Positions 37,747 through 46,766 of a DNA stretch of 64,000 bases are shown piece after piece (position 1 is the stretch's first letter; each line of letters starts with the position of its first letter). Origin of the DNA: an uncultured Coriobacteriaceae bacterium (GTDB lineage Bacteria; Actinomycetota; Coriobacteriia; Coriobacteriales; Atopobiaceae). The translations under genes and the position numbers were made by a program. Location of the stretch: assembly GCA_902793195.1 (NCBI GenBank), contig CADBCS010000004.1, positions 119,404 through 183,403 on the forward strand, read 5' to 3'. Below the pieces are notes generated by a model. That model did no database searches and had not been told where the DNA came from. It saw only the letters and a program-made list of their open reading frames with translations.

Positions 37747-38162
37747 CGTAGACTCCCATTCATTCAAGATGTTCAACGTGCCCGATTTACCGCTACTGCT
37801 CGTGTATGCAATATGCACTCTCCTATGTCGTCTCTGCACCGGCAAGTGAGTGTCGCTACCCGACAGTCAACGCTTGAGCGGCACGCGACTCGTGGTGTAC
37901 CGCCTGTGGCTAGTCAGCAGGGAGGCCAGCTCTAGACCGAACGCCAAAATGCCGTCTCTTTCTGCCTTTTGTGCTAGCCTTAAGCTTGCTTTGGTCCACT
38001 ATATCAGACCTGATTGTCCGTTATATAGGCCCACTCATGATGAGCGCTACAATAATCGCGGTGCATGGTTACAGAAGAATGCTCATCGCATGATACTCAC
38101 AACGCCCAGATTGAACGAAGATTGGTCCACGTTCGGCATCCTTGTTCTGCCGAAAACAAACG
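37747..38162. other. Gene-poor region with degraded Xre-type gene start and conserved element
   Basis: No intact gene. It holds two copies of the conserved element (37992-38010 and 38015-38033) and, from 38065, a reading frame opening MVTEECSSHDT that resembles the opening MVTVEYTSHRT of the HTH pseudogene at 40248 but loses similarity after about 18 codons. Base composition is lower in GC than the flanks by eye. It reads as the remains of a second divergent regulator-plus-BspA module. Confidence 0.5.
37992..38033. promoter_or_regulatory. Conserved element, copies 2a and 2b
   Basis: TGGTCCACTATATCAGACC (37992-38010), then TGTCCGTTATATAGGCCCA (38015-38033). Both match the 19-base element found before BspA-1 and BspA-3 and are also preceded by CCTTAAG. 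They lie about 250 bases upstream of the membrane protein/BspA-2 pair. Confidence 0.5.
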
Positions 38163-38192
38163 CCCCTTGGTGGAACTCCTACCACCAAGGGG
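38163..38192 (-). terminator. Intrinsic terminator of BspA-3
   Basis: An 11-bp perfect stem (38163-38173 with 38182-38192), followed on the minus strand by CGTTTGTTTTC. It lies 26 bases beyond the BspA-3 stop. Confidence 0.75.
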
Positions 38193-38218
38193 CTGCCCAT
38201 TCCTACAATACTCTTCCG

Positions 38219-40129
38219 CTACTTCTTGCCTTTCTGTTTGAACGGCGCAGAGTAGCGCTGGGTGATGCCGTTGAGCGTGGCGCCCGGCGCCGGGTCGCCC
38301 TTCCTTACCAGCACGATCTGGATGCCCTCCAGGCGGCGTGAGTAGCCCGCGCTTCCGGACCTCTGCCCGTTCTTGGCCCAGCCCATCCAGCCGAACCTCT
38401 GGCAGTGGACTCGGTAGTAGACGTCGTAGCGGTCGGCCAGCTCGCCGTAGAGCTTGATCTCTATGGCCTCCAGGCGGTAGGACTTGCCCTTGGTGCCGGC
38501 CATCGCGCCGTCCTTGCGCCAGCTCTGCCAGCCGATGCGCTGGACGTGCGTGCGGTACTGGATGCCTCCGCCGATGCCCACCTTTTCGGAGAACTTGACG
38601 TTGATGCCCTCGAGGCGTAGGCTCCTGCCCGAGGTCCCGCTCATCGCCCCGTCTGTCACGTACTTCTGCCAGCCTACGCGCTGGACGTGCGTGCGGTAGG
38701 ATACCTGGGGCGCGGGTGCCATGACTGGCTGGGTGACGGGGGCGGAGATCGGCTCGGTGCTGGCCTTCCTCACCTCGTAGCTCGTGTAGGTGTCGGCGGT
38801 GCGGTTGCGCGACTGCGCTATCTGGGCCGGCGTGAGCCACGCCTGCGCGCCGTAGGACCACCACTTGCTGTTGGAGGCGGTCGCGACAGGCACCGCGCCG
38901 TCGAGCTCGGTGCGGTACTTGGAGCCCACCTTCAGCTCCTCGAGCGAGGTGCAGCCGTTGAACATACTACGCGCTCCATCATAAAACACATCTTGTACCG
39001 TAAGACTCACATCTACCGACTGGCTAGAAAGCTCCTGGCCTTCAATGGACTGCGACACATCCTCACTCGAACTACCAAGTCTCCCCTTCTCGGTCACGTT
39101 TGACATGTCAAAACTTGATAGATCGAGTTTCTTGAGTTTTTTACAACCAGAAAACATGGCGCTCATGTACCGTACGCGCGAAGTGTTCCAACCACTTACG
39201 TTGAGGTTAGTAATCGACGAGCAGCTTGAGAACATGTCTGCCATGTTATCCATAGATGACGTATTCCATTTGGACACATCTAGCGAAGAGAGCGACGAGC
39301 AACCCCAGAACAAGTAGGAGCCATCAACAACAGATGAGGTATTCCAGTTGGAAACCTCCAAGGATCGCAGCGAGCTGCAGAGGAGAAACATGGCGCGCAT
39401 ATTATTTACTTTGGAAGTATTGTATCTACCAACATCTACATATCCTAAATCATCGCACATATAGAACATTTGATTCATACTTGTTACATTCGATGTGTTA
39501 AACACATCACCTAGCGTGAGCGTTCGCAAGTTACTGCACTGACTAAACATCGCTGCCATGTCTGTAACCAGAGATGTATTCCAATTCGATAGGTTAATTG
39601 AAGTCAATTTGTCACTGTAAAAGAACATGCCTGCCATATTTGTAACATTGGATGTATCCATACCTGATAAGTCTACGGAGGTTACCTCAGATGGCAATGA
39701 TATAAACAAATAACTGCTGTCCGTCGGTGGTATTACCTTCTGACCATCCTTCTCGACAACCACTATGCTTGTACAGGTGTACTGATCATCCAATTGGTGC
39801 CATGGTTTTTCACCGTCTAATACACCAGGTTCAATGATAAGTCGGCCATCACCCATGAGTTTCCATGGGCAGGAACCCCATGTGCCACTTGTCATTACTT
39901 GATCTGAATCACCGACCGCCTTTTGCACGGTAGCATTCCTGATGCTTGTATCCGAATCGCTCACGTTGTCCTCATTGCCCTGAGTGACCACCACCACATC
40001 GCTATCGGTCGGGTTCGTTGTCAAAACCTCGGCCTCGTCCGCATATGCCTGAACTGACATAGCACTCATGGCAAGTACACCAGCAAGTAGGAGTGTAAGG
40101 ACCCCTTTGTACCTACCTTACCGAATCAT
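38219..40129 (-). pseudogene. BspA-like DUF285/ChW protein with stop at codon 4 (BspA-3)
   Basis: The gene opens at ATG 40127-40129 with GGAAGGGGG upstream, but codon 4 is TAA (tta at 40118-40120). In frame after it lies a good signal peptide core (GVLTLLLAGVLAMSAMS) that aligns with that of BspA-1 (RRGVLALMLVSAFL). The first ATG after the stop is at 40069 and would give 616 residues without a signal peptide. The rest is intact: lead-in CPWKLMGDGRLII, a DUF285 array, then ChW repeats and the tail ending FKQKGKK in the correct frame. Either a pseudogene, a reversibly silenced gene or a sequencing error in GGTAAGGTAGGTA. Confidence 0.75.
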
Positions 40130-40197
40130 GCCATCCCCCTTCCAACGTGGACAATAATGTCTTCAATCCTATCTTCAGAAACCATATTATCCTTAGT

Positions 40198-40216
40198 TGT
40201 CCACTATATCGACCCA
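40198..40216. promoter_or_regulatory. Conserved element TGTCCACTATATCGACCCA, copy 3
   Basis: Identical over 19 bases to the copy at 30046. It sits between the divergent BspA-3 gene (69 bases from its ATG) and the HTH pseudogene (32 bases before its ATG), a natural place for an autoregulatory operator. Confidence 0.55.
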
Positions 40217-40247
40217 GTTCCCCTAAAGGTCGACATAATGTTGGCGC

Positions 40248-40474
40248 ATGGTTACTGTTGAATACACATCACATCGCACTGATCTTGCGCAGCGTATCCG
40301 CAACTCACGAATCGAACGAGGCTATTCCACTCGACATTTCGCCACAATGGTGGGGAGCAGCAAGTCCTATCTATACGATCTGGAGCGTGCAAAGGCCAGC
40401 CCACATTCGATATGATCGAACGAATTGCCGCAGGGCTGGAAATACCAGTGCACGACTTTGTGAACTTCACGTAA
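40248..40474 (+). pseudogene. Cro/C1 (Xre)-type HTH regulator, frameshifted
   Basis: ATG at 40248 opens MVTVEYTSHRTDLAQRIRNS and continues through an HTH (STRHFATMVGSSKSYLYDLE) to SPHSI and TGA at 40413. One base further the other frame continues the expected family sequence FDMIERIAAGLEIPVHDF and stops with TAA at 40472-40474. A one-base loss near 40402-40406 explains both, so this is a recently broken gene of about 75 codons. It is divergent from BspA-3 and next to the conserved element. It could have been the repressor of that gene. Confidence 0.8.
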
Positions 40475-40528
40475 TCAAAGCTGCAAATCGCAGTGTGCAT
40501 CACTCATACCGCCAGTAATGCTAGATAA

Positions 40529-40558
40529 GGGGTCGCTGGGTTTATCCCCAGCGACCCC
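40529..40558 (-). terminator. 12-bp hairpin after the GH13-GH77 gene
   Basis: Arms 40529-40540 and 40547-40558 pair perfectly around TTTATC, 28 bases beyond the minus-strand stop. On that strand TTATCTAG follows, a weak T-rich tail. It may also stop the HTH pseudogene transcript. Confidence 0.65.
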
Positions 40559-40586
40559 CTCAGGCGTCAGTCTTTGCCTTCAGTCG

Positions 40587-43500
40587 TTACTCCTCGGCTC
40601 GCCAGCGCTTGGAGTCGCGTGCCAGCGAGGCCAAGTAGCCCTTGGACGCCTCGACGGCATCCCCATTGGCATGCCAGCACCAGTTATTCTCGGCAGTTCC
40701 GGGCACGTTCATGCGAGATGCGTCGTCGAGGACGAGCACGTCCTGCAGCGGCGTGATAACCACGTCGGCACTCGAGCGCAGGCACTTGGACATGAGGTCG
40801 CGGAACACGTGCTCGCTGTTGTCGTAGGGCCACTTCTCCTTGATCCAGCCCATGAGCGTCTGCGTGTCGTGCGTGCTGGTGTAGCAGATCTTTCCCGGCG
40901 CAGGGGTGTAGCTCGCGCGGACGTCCTCGTTGGCGAACTGGATGACGTCCATGCCAGGAAATCCCGTGGTCGCCACCAAAAAGCGCACGGCCGGCGTAAT
41001 GGTGCCAAGGTCCTCCCCCACGAACGGTAGGTCCCCAAAACGCTCGTGCAGCGCACGGAACAGGTCCAAACCGGGACCAAAGTTCCAGGCACCTTCCATG
41101 GCACCACGGCCGCCGGGGATGTTGTAGTAGGAGGAGAATCCCAGGAAGTGGTCCAGACGCACGTAGTCGTACAGCTCGAGCATGCGCTCCAGGCGGCGAA
41201 TCCACCAGTCGTAGTTGCGCTTTCGCAAGACGTCCCAGCGGAACGTGGGGTTGCCCCAGATCTGGCCGTCCTTTGCAAAGTTGTCGGGCGGGCACCCGGC
41301 CACGCCGGCAGGGTTGCCCTTCTCGTCGAGCATGAAAATCTCTGGGTCGGCCCACACGTCACTCGAGTCGGCAGACACATACATGGGCATGTCACCAATG
41401 ATCTTGATGCCACGCTCGTTGGCGTAGGAGCGCAGCTCGTCCCACTGGCGCTGGAACACGTATTGGGCACGACGGTGCGTCTCGGCGTTGGCGGCGAGGG
41501 TCTCGTCGCCCTCGTAGACCATGTTGGGGTTGTACGCGCTCAGGTTCTCGGGCCACAGCGTCCAAGGGATGTCGTCACCCACGACCTCCTTTATGGCGCG
41601 GAACGCCACATAGGGCTCTAGCCAGTCTGCGTTCTTCTTGCAGAACGCCTCGTAGCCCTCGTCGCCCTCCAAGCCATCGACCAGATCGTCGAAGTCGTTC
41701 TGAAATCCCTCCATGAGGTAGGGATTGCCCGCGAAGGCCGACAGGCCCGCATACGGCGACCCAAACTGGTCGGTTGGGTTGACGGGCAACACTTGCCAAT
41801 AGGTCTGGCCCGTCTCGGCCAGAACGTCCACGAAGCGCTTGGCGGGCTCGCCCATGGTTCCGGGCTTCCCATCGTTGGGTACGCTGGTGATGTGGCAGAT
41901 GACGCCCATGCCACGCTCCATGGGACGCTGGAGGCGCTGCTCGTCGTGGAAGTACAGAACGGCAGTGCCCAGAGGCCACAGGTGTACCGAGCAGGTCTTG
42001 CCGTCATCCGATATCTGGGGCTTCGTGCCCTGCACGATGTCGTCCACGTCGGCGCCACCCATGGGCACGTCCACCATGTGCGCGTCCTTGAGGCTGGCGT
42101 TTGCCAGCACGCACACGGTCGTGTCGCCGAGGGTGCGCGTAAACCCAAACACGTCGTCGTTGAGAGCGAACGGCACGAAGTCGCCGTCCTCGAACACCTC
42201 CGGCAGCGACTTGCGCACCGCTATGGCGTTGCGATAGATGGTGCGGCAGTTGGAATCCTCGTTGCCCCACGGATAGGTGCCACGGTTGTACGGGTCGGTG
42301 TAGCCCTCCAGACCGGCCTCGTCGCCGTAGTACACGCACGGCACGCCAGGCATGGTCATCTGCAGCAGGGCGGCAACCCACAGGCGGCTCACCGCAAGGC
42401 CGCGCTGACCCTCGCTCAGTCGATAGTCGCGACGCTGTTCGTCGGAAAGGGTGTTCTTGTCGGGTGCGTCACCCAGCAGCGTGAGCAGACGCTCGCGATC
42501 GTGGCTACCCAGCAGGTTGAGGCACGAGTAGAACGCCTCGCGCGGGTAGTTCTCGTAGAGCTCCTCCAGACGCCATGCCATATTGTGGGCCGTGGTCTTG
42601 TTGGTGATGAAGTCAATCATGGAGCTGCGGAACGGGTAGTTCATAACACCGTCGAGCTCCTTGCCCTGGAGGTAGCGGCGCAGCTCGCCGTAGCTCACCT
42701 TGTGGGACGCATCCTCCCACACCTCGCCGATCAGTAGGGCGTCGGGCTTCTCGGCAAGCGCAGCGGCCTTTATGTCCTCGATGAAGTCGTCGGGGAGCTC
42801 GTCGGCAACGTCCAGACGCCAGCCGGCGGCACCCAGGCGTAGCCATGTGCGCACGACGCCGTTCTCGCCGCAGATGAACTCGCGATACGATGGGTCGCTC
42901 TCGTCCACGTCGGGCAGGTCGTCCACGCCCCACCAGCACTGGTACTCGCCATCGGCGGCACCGCCCAGCTTGAACCACGAGGCATACGGGGAGTCCTCGC
43001 TCTGGAAGGCGCCGGCCTCGGGGTAGTTGCCGTACTTGTTAAAGTAGCGCGAGTCGCAACCCGTGTGGTTAAAGACGCCGTCCAAGATGATAGAGATGCC
43101 CATCTTTCGTGCGTCGTCGCACAGGCGCACGAAGGTCTCGCGGTCGCCCAACATGGGGTCGATGCGCATGTAGTCCGCAGTGTCGTAGCGGTGGTTGCTG
43201 GCTGCCTCGAAGATGGGGTTGAGGTAGATCACCGTAATGCCCATTGACTTGAGGTAGCCCAGACGCTCGCGTATGCCCTCGAGGTTGCCTCCGTAGAAGT
43301 CCCATGTGGAGATGCGGCCATACTGGTCCTTGTGGTACGTGGGCTGTGCGCTCCAGTCCTCCACCAACTCACGGCCTGGCCCGTTGCGCTGGACACCAAG
43401 ACTCACGTCCATGCGCTCCTTCCAGTCCGAGCCGCGATCAAAGCGATCGGGGAAGATCTGATACACGATGCCGTGCTGATACCACTCGGGACGCGTGAGC

Positions 43501-43880
43501 CTCGGCTCGTACACCGTTATCTGGAAGGAACGCGGCTCCGACATGTAGAAGGCGCCCTCCCCCGTGCTGCACTTGTCGCTCGCGCCATAGCGCCACACGG
43601 ACTCGTCGTCGTCCGTGATGTTGAAGAAGTACCAGATGATCTGGGTCTTCTCGGGCGTGAACGTTCCCGTAAGACGTACGACGCGTTCGTCATCGATCGC
43701 AAGGACGGTGGGCTTCATGGGCACCAGCGTCTCTCCCTCGCCATCCACCCACAGACGTATTTCGCCTTGCGGCGATTCGACGTCGCGAATGTCTATGGAC
43801 AGTGTCACACTCTCTCCGAGTGGGCATGCGCCAAATGGTGTGCGATAGGTGCTGTTGGATGTGATGTGCGTAGCTCTCAC
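40587..43880 (-). CDS. Fused GH13 alpha-glucosidase/neopullulanase-like enzyme and GH77 4-alpha-glucanotransferase
   Basis: 1097 residues in one frame. The N-terminal beta domain (1-130) precedes a GH13 barrel (about 140-610) with GVFNHTG, the nucleophile Asp in GWRLDVAD, the acid Glu in LIGEVWED and LLGSHDRER. From about residue 650 a complete amylomaltase (GH77, MalQ) begins: TYWQVLPVNPTDQFGSPY, VRLDHFLGF, GEDLGTITP and STHDTQT. The first half should open alpha-1,4/1,6 glucans and the second rearranges maltodextrins, so the chain could process glycogen or starch products in one place. There is no signal peptide, hence cytosolic. The start is GTG at 43880 after GGGAGGACG. Confidence 0.9.
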   Translation of the reverse strand: MRATHITSNSTYRTPFGACPLGESVTLSIDIRDVESPQGEIRLWVDGEGETLVPMKPTVLAIDDERVVRLTGTFTPEKTQIIWYFFNITDDDESVWRYGASDKCSTGEGAFYMSEPRSFQITVYEPRLTRPEWYQHGIVYQIFPDRFDRGSDWKERMDVSLGVQRNGPGRELVEDWSAQPTYHKDQYGRISTWDFYGGNLEGIRERLGYLKSMGITVIYLNPIFEAASNHRYDTADYMRIDPMLGDRETFVRLCDDARKMGISIILDGVFNHTGCDSRYFNKYGNYPEAGAFQSEDSPYASWFKLGGAADGEYQCWWGVDDLPDVDESDPSYREFICGENGVVRTWLRLGAAGWRLDVADELPDDFIEDIKAAALAEKPDALLIGEVWEDASHKVSYGELRRYLQGKELDGVMNYPFRSSMIDFITNKTTAHNMAWRLEELYENYPREAFYSCLNLLGSHDRERLLTLLGDAPDKNTLSDEQRRDYRLSEGQRGLAVSRLWVAALLQMTMPGVPCVYYGDEAGLEGYTDPYNRGTYPWGNEDSNCRTIYRNAIAVRKSLPEVFEDGDFVPFALNDDVFGFTRTLGDTTVCVLANASLKDAHMVDVPMGGADVDDIVQGTKPQISDDGKTCSVHLWPLGTAVLYFHDEQRLQRPMERGMGVICHITSVPNDGKPGTMGEPAKRFVDVLAETGQTYWQVLPVNPTDQFGSPYAGLSAFAGNPYLMEGFQNDFDDLVDGLEGDEGYEAFCKKNADWLEPYVAFRAIKEVVGDDIPWTLWPENLSAYNPNMVYEGDETLAANAETHRRAQYVFQRQWDELRSYANERGIKIIGDMPMYVSADSSDVWADPEIFMLDEKGNPAGVAGCPPDNFAKDGQIWGNPTFRWDVLRKRNYDWWIRRLERMLELYDYVRLDHFLGFSSYYNIPGGRGAMEGAWNFGPGLDLFRALHERFGDLPFVGEDLGTITPAVRFLVATTGFPGMDVIQFANEDVRASYTPAPGKICYTSTHDTQTLMGWIKEKWPYDNSEHVFRDLMSKCLRSSADVVITPLQDVLVLDDASRMNVPGTAENNWCWHANGDAVEASKGYLASLARDSKRWRAEE

Positions 43881-44026
43881 GTGACGTCCTCCCACCGTTA
43901 GGGATATAAAAGCCACGATATGATAGCAGATTATGGGTCTGCAGAACGGTGCGTGGCCAAATAGCATCGTATTGGCATGTGATTCCTCGCTCGTTCCTCA
44001 TGGGTTAGAACATTGAAGCCGAACAA

Positions 44027-44065
44027 GGCAGCCCCCGCCTTCCTTGATGAAAGGCGGGGGCTGCC
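44027..44065 (-). terminator. 15-bp hairpin terminating the glg operon
   Basis: Arms 44027-44041 and 44051-44065 pair perfectly over 15 bases. On the minus strand TTGTTC follows. It lies 22 bases after the glgA stop. Confidence 0.75.
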
Positions 44066-44087
44066 CCAATGTCTATGCCATGTGCGA

Positions 44088-45581
44088 CTAGTCGCGACGC
44101 TTGTTGTAGCGAATGACCTCGGGATGGAGGCTGTGATACAGGTCCAGGTACTCCTCGGCGGCACGACGCCACGAGAAGTCCTCGGCCATGGCCTGAAGCT
44201 GCAGTTTCTGCCATGCCTCGGGGTTCGTCCAGAAGACCTCGCACGCGTTGAGCAGGCAAGCCGCCATCTCATCGGCGTTCATGTTCGCAAACGAGAAGCC
44301 CGTGCCCTCACCCGTAAACTGGTTGTAGGGCTGCACGGAGTCACGCAGGCCACCGGTCTCGCGCACCACGGGCAGCGTGCCGTAGCGCATGGCGATCATC
44401 TGGGCAAGGCCGCACGGCTCGAACTCGGACGGCATGAGGAACAGGTCGGCACCAGCATACATGCGATGCGCCAGCGCGCCGTCGAAGGCAATCCGGGCGC
44501 TCATCATGTCGCCGTACTTCCAGTCGAAGTACTTGAAGGAGTCCTCGTAGTCCTTGTCACCGGTTCCCAAAATCGCAACCTGCACGCCACGCGCCATGAG
44601 CGCGTTCATGCTGTAGCGGACCAGGTCGAGGCCCTTCTGCTTGGTGAGGCGACCGACCATGCACACCAGCGGACGCTCGGCATCCTGACGCAGACCGAAC
44701 TCCTCCTGCAGCGCGCGCTTGCACTCTGCCTTGCCACTCATGTCGTCGGCATCGTAGTTTGCCGGAATGGCCTCGTCGGTCTTGGGATTCCACTCGATGG
44801 TATCGATGCCGTTGAGAATGCCGGAGAGCGAGCCGGCGCGACGGCGGAAGATGCCGTCCATGCCCTCGCCGTAGAACGGCATCTGTAGCTCGTTGGCATA
44901 CGTGGGGCTCACCGTGGAGATGAGGTCGGAGTAGAGCAGGGCACCCTTCATGTAGTTGATGGCCTGCGGCGCGCAATACAGCTGGTCGCGGGCGGCGGGC
45001 ACGTCGGCCAGACCAAGGATGTCGTTGAGCACCTTGTCGGAGTACTGGCCCTGGAACAGGACGTTGTGTACCGTAAAGATGGTCTTGACGTTGTTGCACT
45101 CCGGAATCTGGTTGTAGAACTCCCGCAGGAAGACGGGCGCCATAGCCGTTTGCCAGTCGTTGCAGTGCAGCACGTCGCACTGGAGCTCGGGCACCTTGGA
45201 AATCGATTCGCAAATCGCCTTTGAGAAGAATGCGAAGCGCTCCCCGTCGTCGAAGTATCCATACAGCCCGTCGCGCTTGAAATAGGCCTCGTTGTCAATA
45301 AAGTAGAAGTCCAGCCCCTGGTAGGTGAGCTTCTCGACGCCACAGTACACGCTGCGCCAACTCAGAGGAACATAGAAGTCCATAACGTGCTTCATCTGAT
45401 CCTTGAAGTCCTGCGCAATCGTGCCGTACTTTGGCATGATGATGGCTACCTTGGCCCCGGCATGTTTGAGCGCGCGCGGAAGTGAACCGGCAACGTCGCC
45501 TAGCCCGCCACTCTTGGCGAAGGGCACGGCCTCGGATGCCGCAAACAAAATCTTAAGCTTTCTTCTTACGCTATCGGCCAT
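44088..45581 (-). CDS. glgA: Glycogen synthase (ADP-glucose type)
   Basis: GlgA, GT5 family, 497 residues. It extends alpha-1,4-glucan from ADP-glucose. The N-terminal KSGGLGDV motif is seen (residues 23-30), with an HCNDWQTA stretch and the C-terminal PSEFEPCGLAQ region. ATG at 45581 has AGGGA upstream. It is the last gene of glgP-glgC-glgD-glgA, 93 bases after glgD. It needs ADP-glucose from the GlgC/GlgD pair. Confidence 0.96.
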   Translation of the reverse strand: MADSVRRKLKILFAASEAVPFAKSGGLGDVAGSLPRALKHAGAKVAIIMPKYGTIAQDFKDQMKHVMDFYVPLSWRSVYCGVEKLTYQGLDFYFIDNEAYFKRDGLYGYFDDGERFAFFSKAICESISKVPELQCDVLHCNDWQTAMAPVFLREFYNQIPECNNVKTIFTVHNVLFQGQYSDKVLNDILGLADVPAARDQLYCAPQAINYMKGALLYSDLISTVSPTYANELQMPFYGEGMDGIFRRRAGSLSGILNGIDTIEWNPKTDEAIPANYDADDMSGKAECKRALQEEFGLRQDAERPLVCMVGRLTKQKGLDLVRYSMNALMARGVQVAILGTGDKDYEDSFKYFDWKYGDMMSARIAFDGALAHRMYAGADLFLMPSEFEPCGLAQMIAMRYGTLPVVRETGGLRDSVQPYNQFTGEGTGFSFANMNADEMAACLLNACEVFWTNPEAWQKLQLQAMAEDFSWRRAAEEYLDLYHSLHPEVIRYNKRRD

Positions 45582-45674
45582 GGTGATCCCTGCCTCTTCC
45601 TCGTTTACGTGACGTGCGGGCAGCCCGTGCGCTCGGCATCGCTGCCTGCGCGCACGGACCCGTCACATCGACTG

Positions 45675-46763
45675 CTAGTTCTTCTTTAGGTAGAGAATGT
45701 CGCCATCGGTGCCGCGAAGCTCGGTGCCTGCGGGCACGACGTTAGCCTTGTCAATGATGGCGTTCTCGATCTTGGCGCCACTCTTGACGATGACGCCCTG
45801 CATGAGCACGGAGTTGCGCACGGACGCGCCAGCCTCGATGATGACGTTGCGGCCGAGCACCGAACCCTGCACGGAACCGTAGATGCGGTCGCCGGAGGCC
45901 ACGAGCGAGTTGGACACCTTCGCGCCCGGCTCGTACTTCGCGGGCGGGTTGTCGTGAGCCTTGGTCTTGATGGGGCGAGCGTCGGTGAGCTCGGACAGGA
46001 CCTCGGGGTCAAGAAGGTCGATGTTGGCCTTGAAGTAGGAGGGCTTGTCGAAGATGGGCTTCATGTAACCGGCAAAGTCGGCGGCCACGACGCGGAAGCG
46101 ATCGTACTCGGAGTTGAGGGCCTCGAACAGGTCGAGGTGATCGACGGCCGCGAAGGAGTCAAGCAGCTCAAGCAGCAGCTCGCGCTCGATGACGGCGTAG
46201 TCGAGGAAGGCGATCTGGTCGAACTTGACGCCCTGGTTCATGCTCTTTACGCGGCCGTCCTCGACCTCGAAGGTCACGACGTCGATGTTGCCGTCGCAGC
46301 TGGCGCGCTTGGTGAGCACGGTGATGTTGGCGCCGGAAGCCTCATGCTCGGCGATGAGGGCCTTGATGTCCACGTTGCAGATGAAGTTGGCCGTGGAGAG
46401 CACGACGTACTTCTCGTTGTTCTTGATGAAGAACTCACGGTTCTGCACGAGGTCGCGAATGAGGAAGCGTGCGCCGGTGCGGCTGGTGCCGAAGGCGGTG
46501 CCGGGCATGATGAACAGGCCGCCGTTCTTGCGGTCGAGGTCCCAATCCTTGCCGGAGCCCACGTGGTCCACGAGGGAGCGGTAGTTGTTGGGCATGATCA
46601 TGCCAACGTTGCGGATGCCGGCGTTGACCATGTTGGAGAGGGCGAAGTCTACCAGGCGGAAGCGGCCCAGGTAGGGCATCGAGGCCACCGGACGACCGGA
46701 GAATACGTCATCCTTGGAAGCAGTGGTGTAATTGCAGGTCACAAGACCAATTGCCTTGGGCAT
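45675..46763 (-). CDS. glgD: Glucose-1-phosphate adenylyltransferase regulatory subunit
   Basis: 362 residues, homologous to GlgC. The nucleotide-binding GxGxR loop at the N-terminus is missing: the chain opens MPKAIGLVTCNYTTASKDD, not GGxGxRL. This is typical of GlgD, which pairs with GlgC and tunes its activity. A left-handed beta-helix C-terminal domain follows. It starts three bases after the glgC stop, with the ribosome site GGGGGAG inside the end of glgC, so translation is coupled. Confidence 0.93.
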   Translation of the reverse strand: MPKAIGLVTCNYTTASKDDVFSGRPVASMPYLGRFRLVDFALSNMVNAGIRNVGMIMPNNYRSLVDHVGSGKDWDLDRKNGGLFIMPGTAFGTSRTGARFLIRDLVQNREFFIKNNEKYVVLSTANFICNVDIKALIAEHEASGANITVLTKRASCDGNIDVVTFEVEDGRVKSMNQGVKFDQIAFLDYAVIERELLLELLDSFAAVDHLDLFEALNSEYDRFRVVAADFAGYMKPIFDKPSYFKANIDLLDPEVLSELTDARPIKTKAHDNPPAKYEPGAKVSNSLVASGDRIYGSVQGSVLGRNVIIEAGASVRNSVLMQGVIVKSGAKIENAIIDKANVVPAGTELRGTDGDILYLKKN

Positions 46764-46766
46764 CGT

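Noticed and set aside
37850..38341. 163-residue open frame across the gap before BspA-3
   Set aside because: No ribosome site or motif, overlaps the terminator and the BspA-3 end, and crosses the degraded HTH remnant in the wrong frame.
40147..40518. 123-residue open frame next to BspA-3
   Set aside because: In a different frame from the HTH protein that explains this DNA, with no recognisable features.
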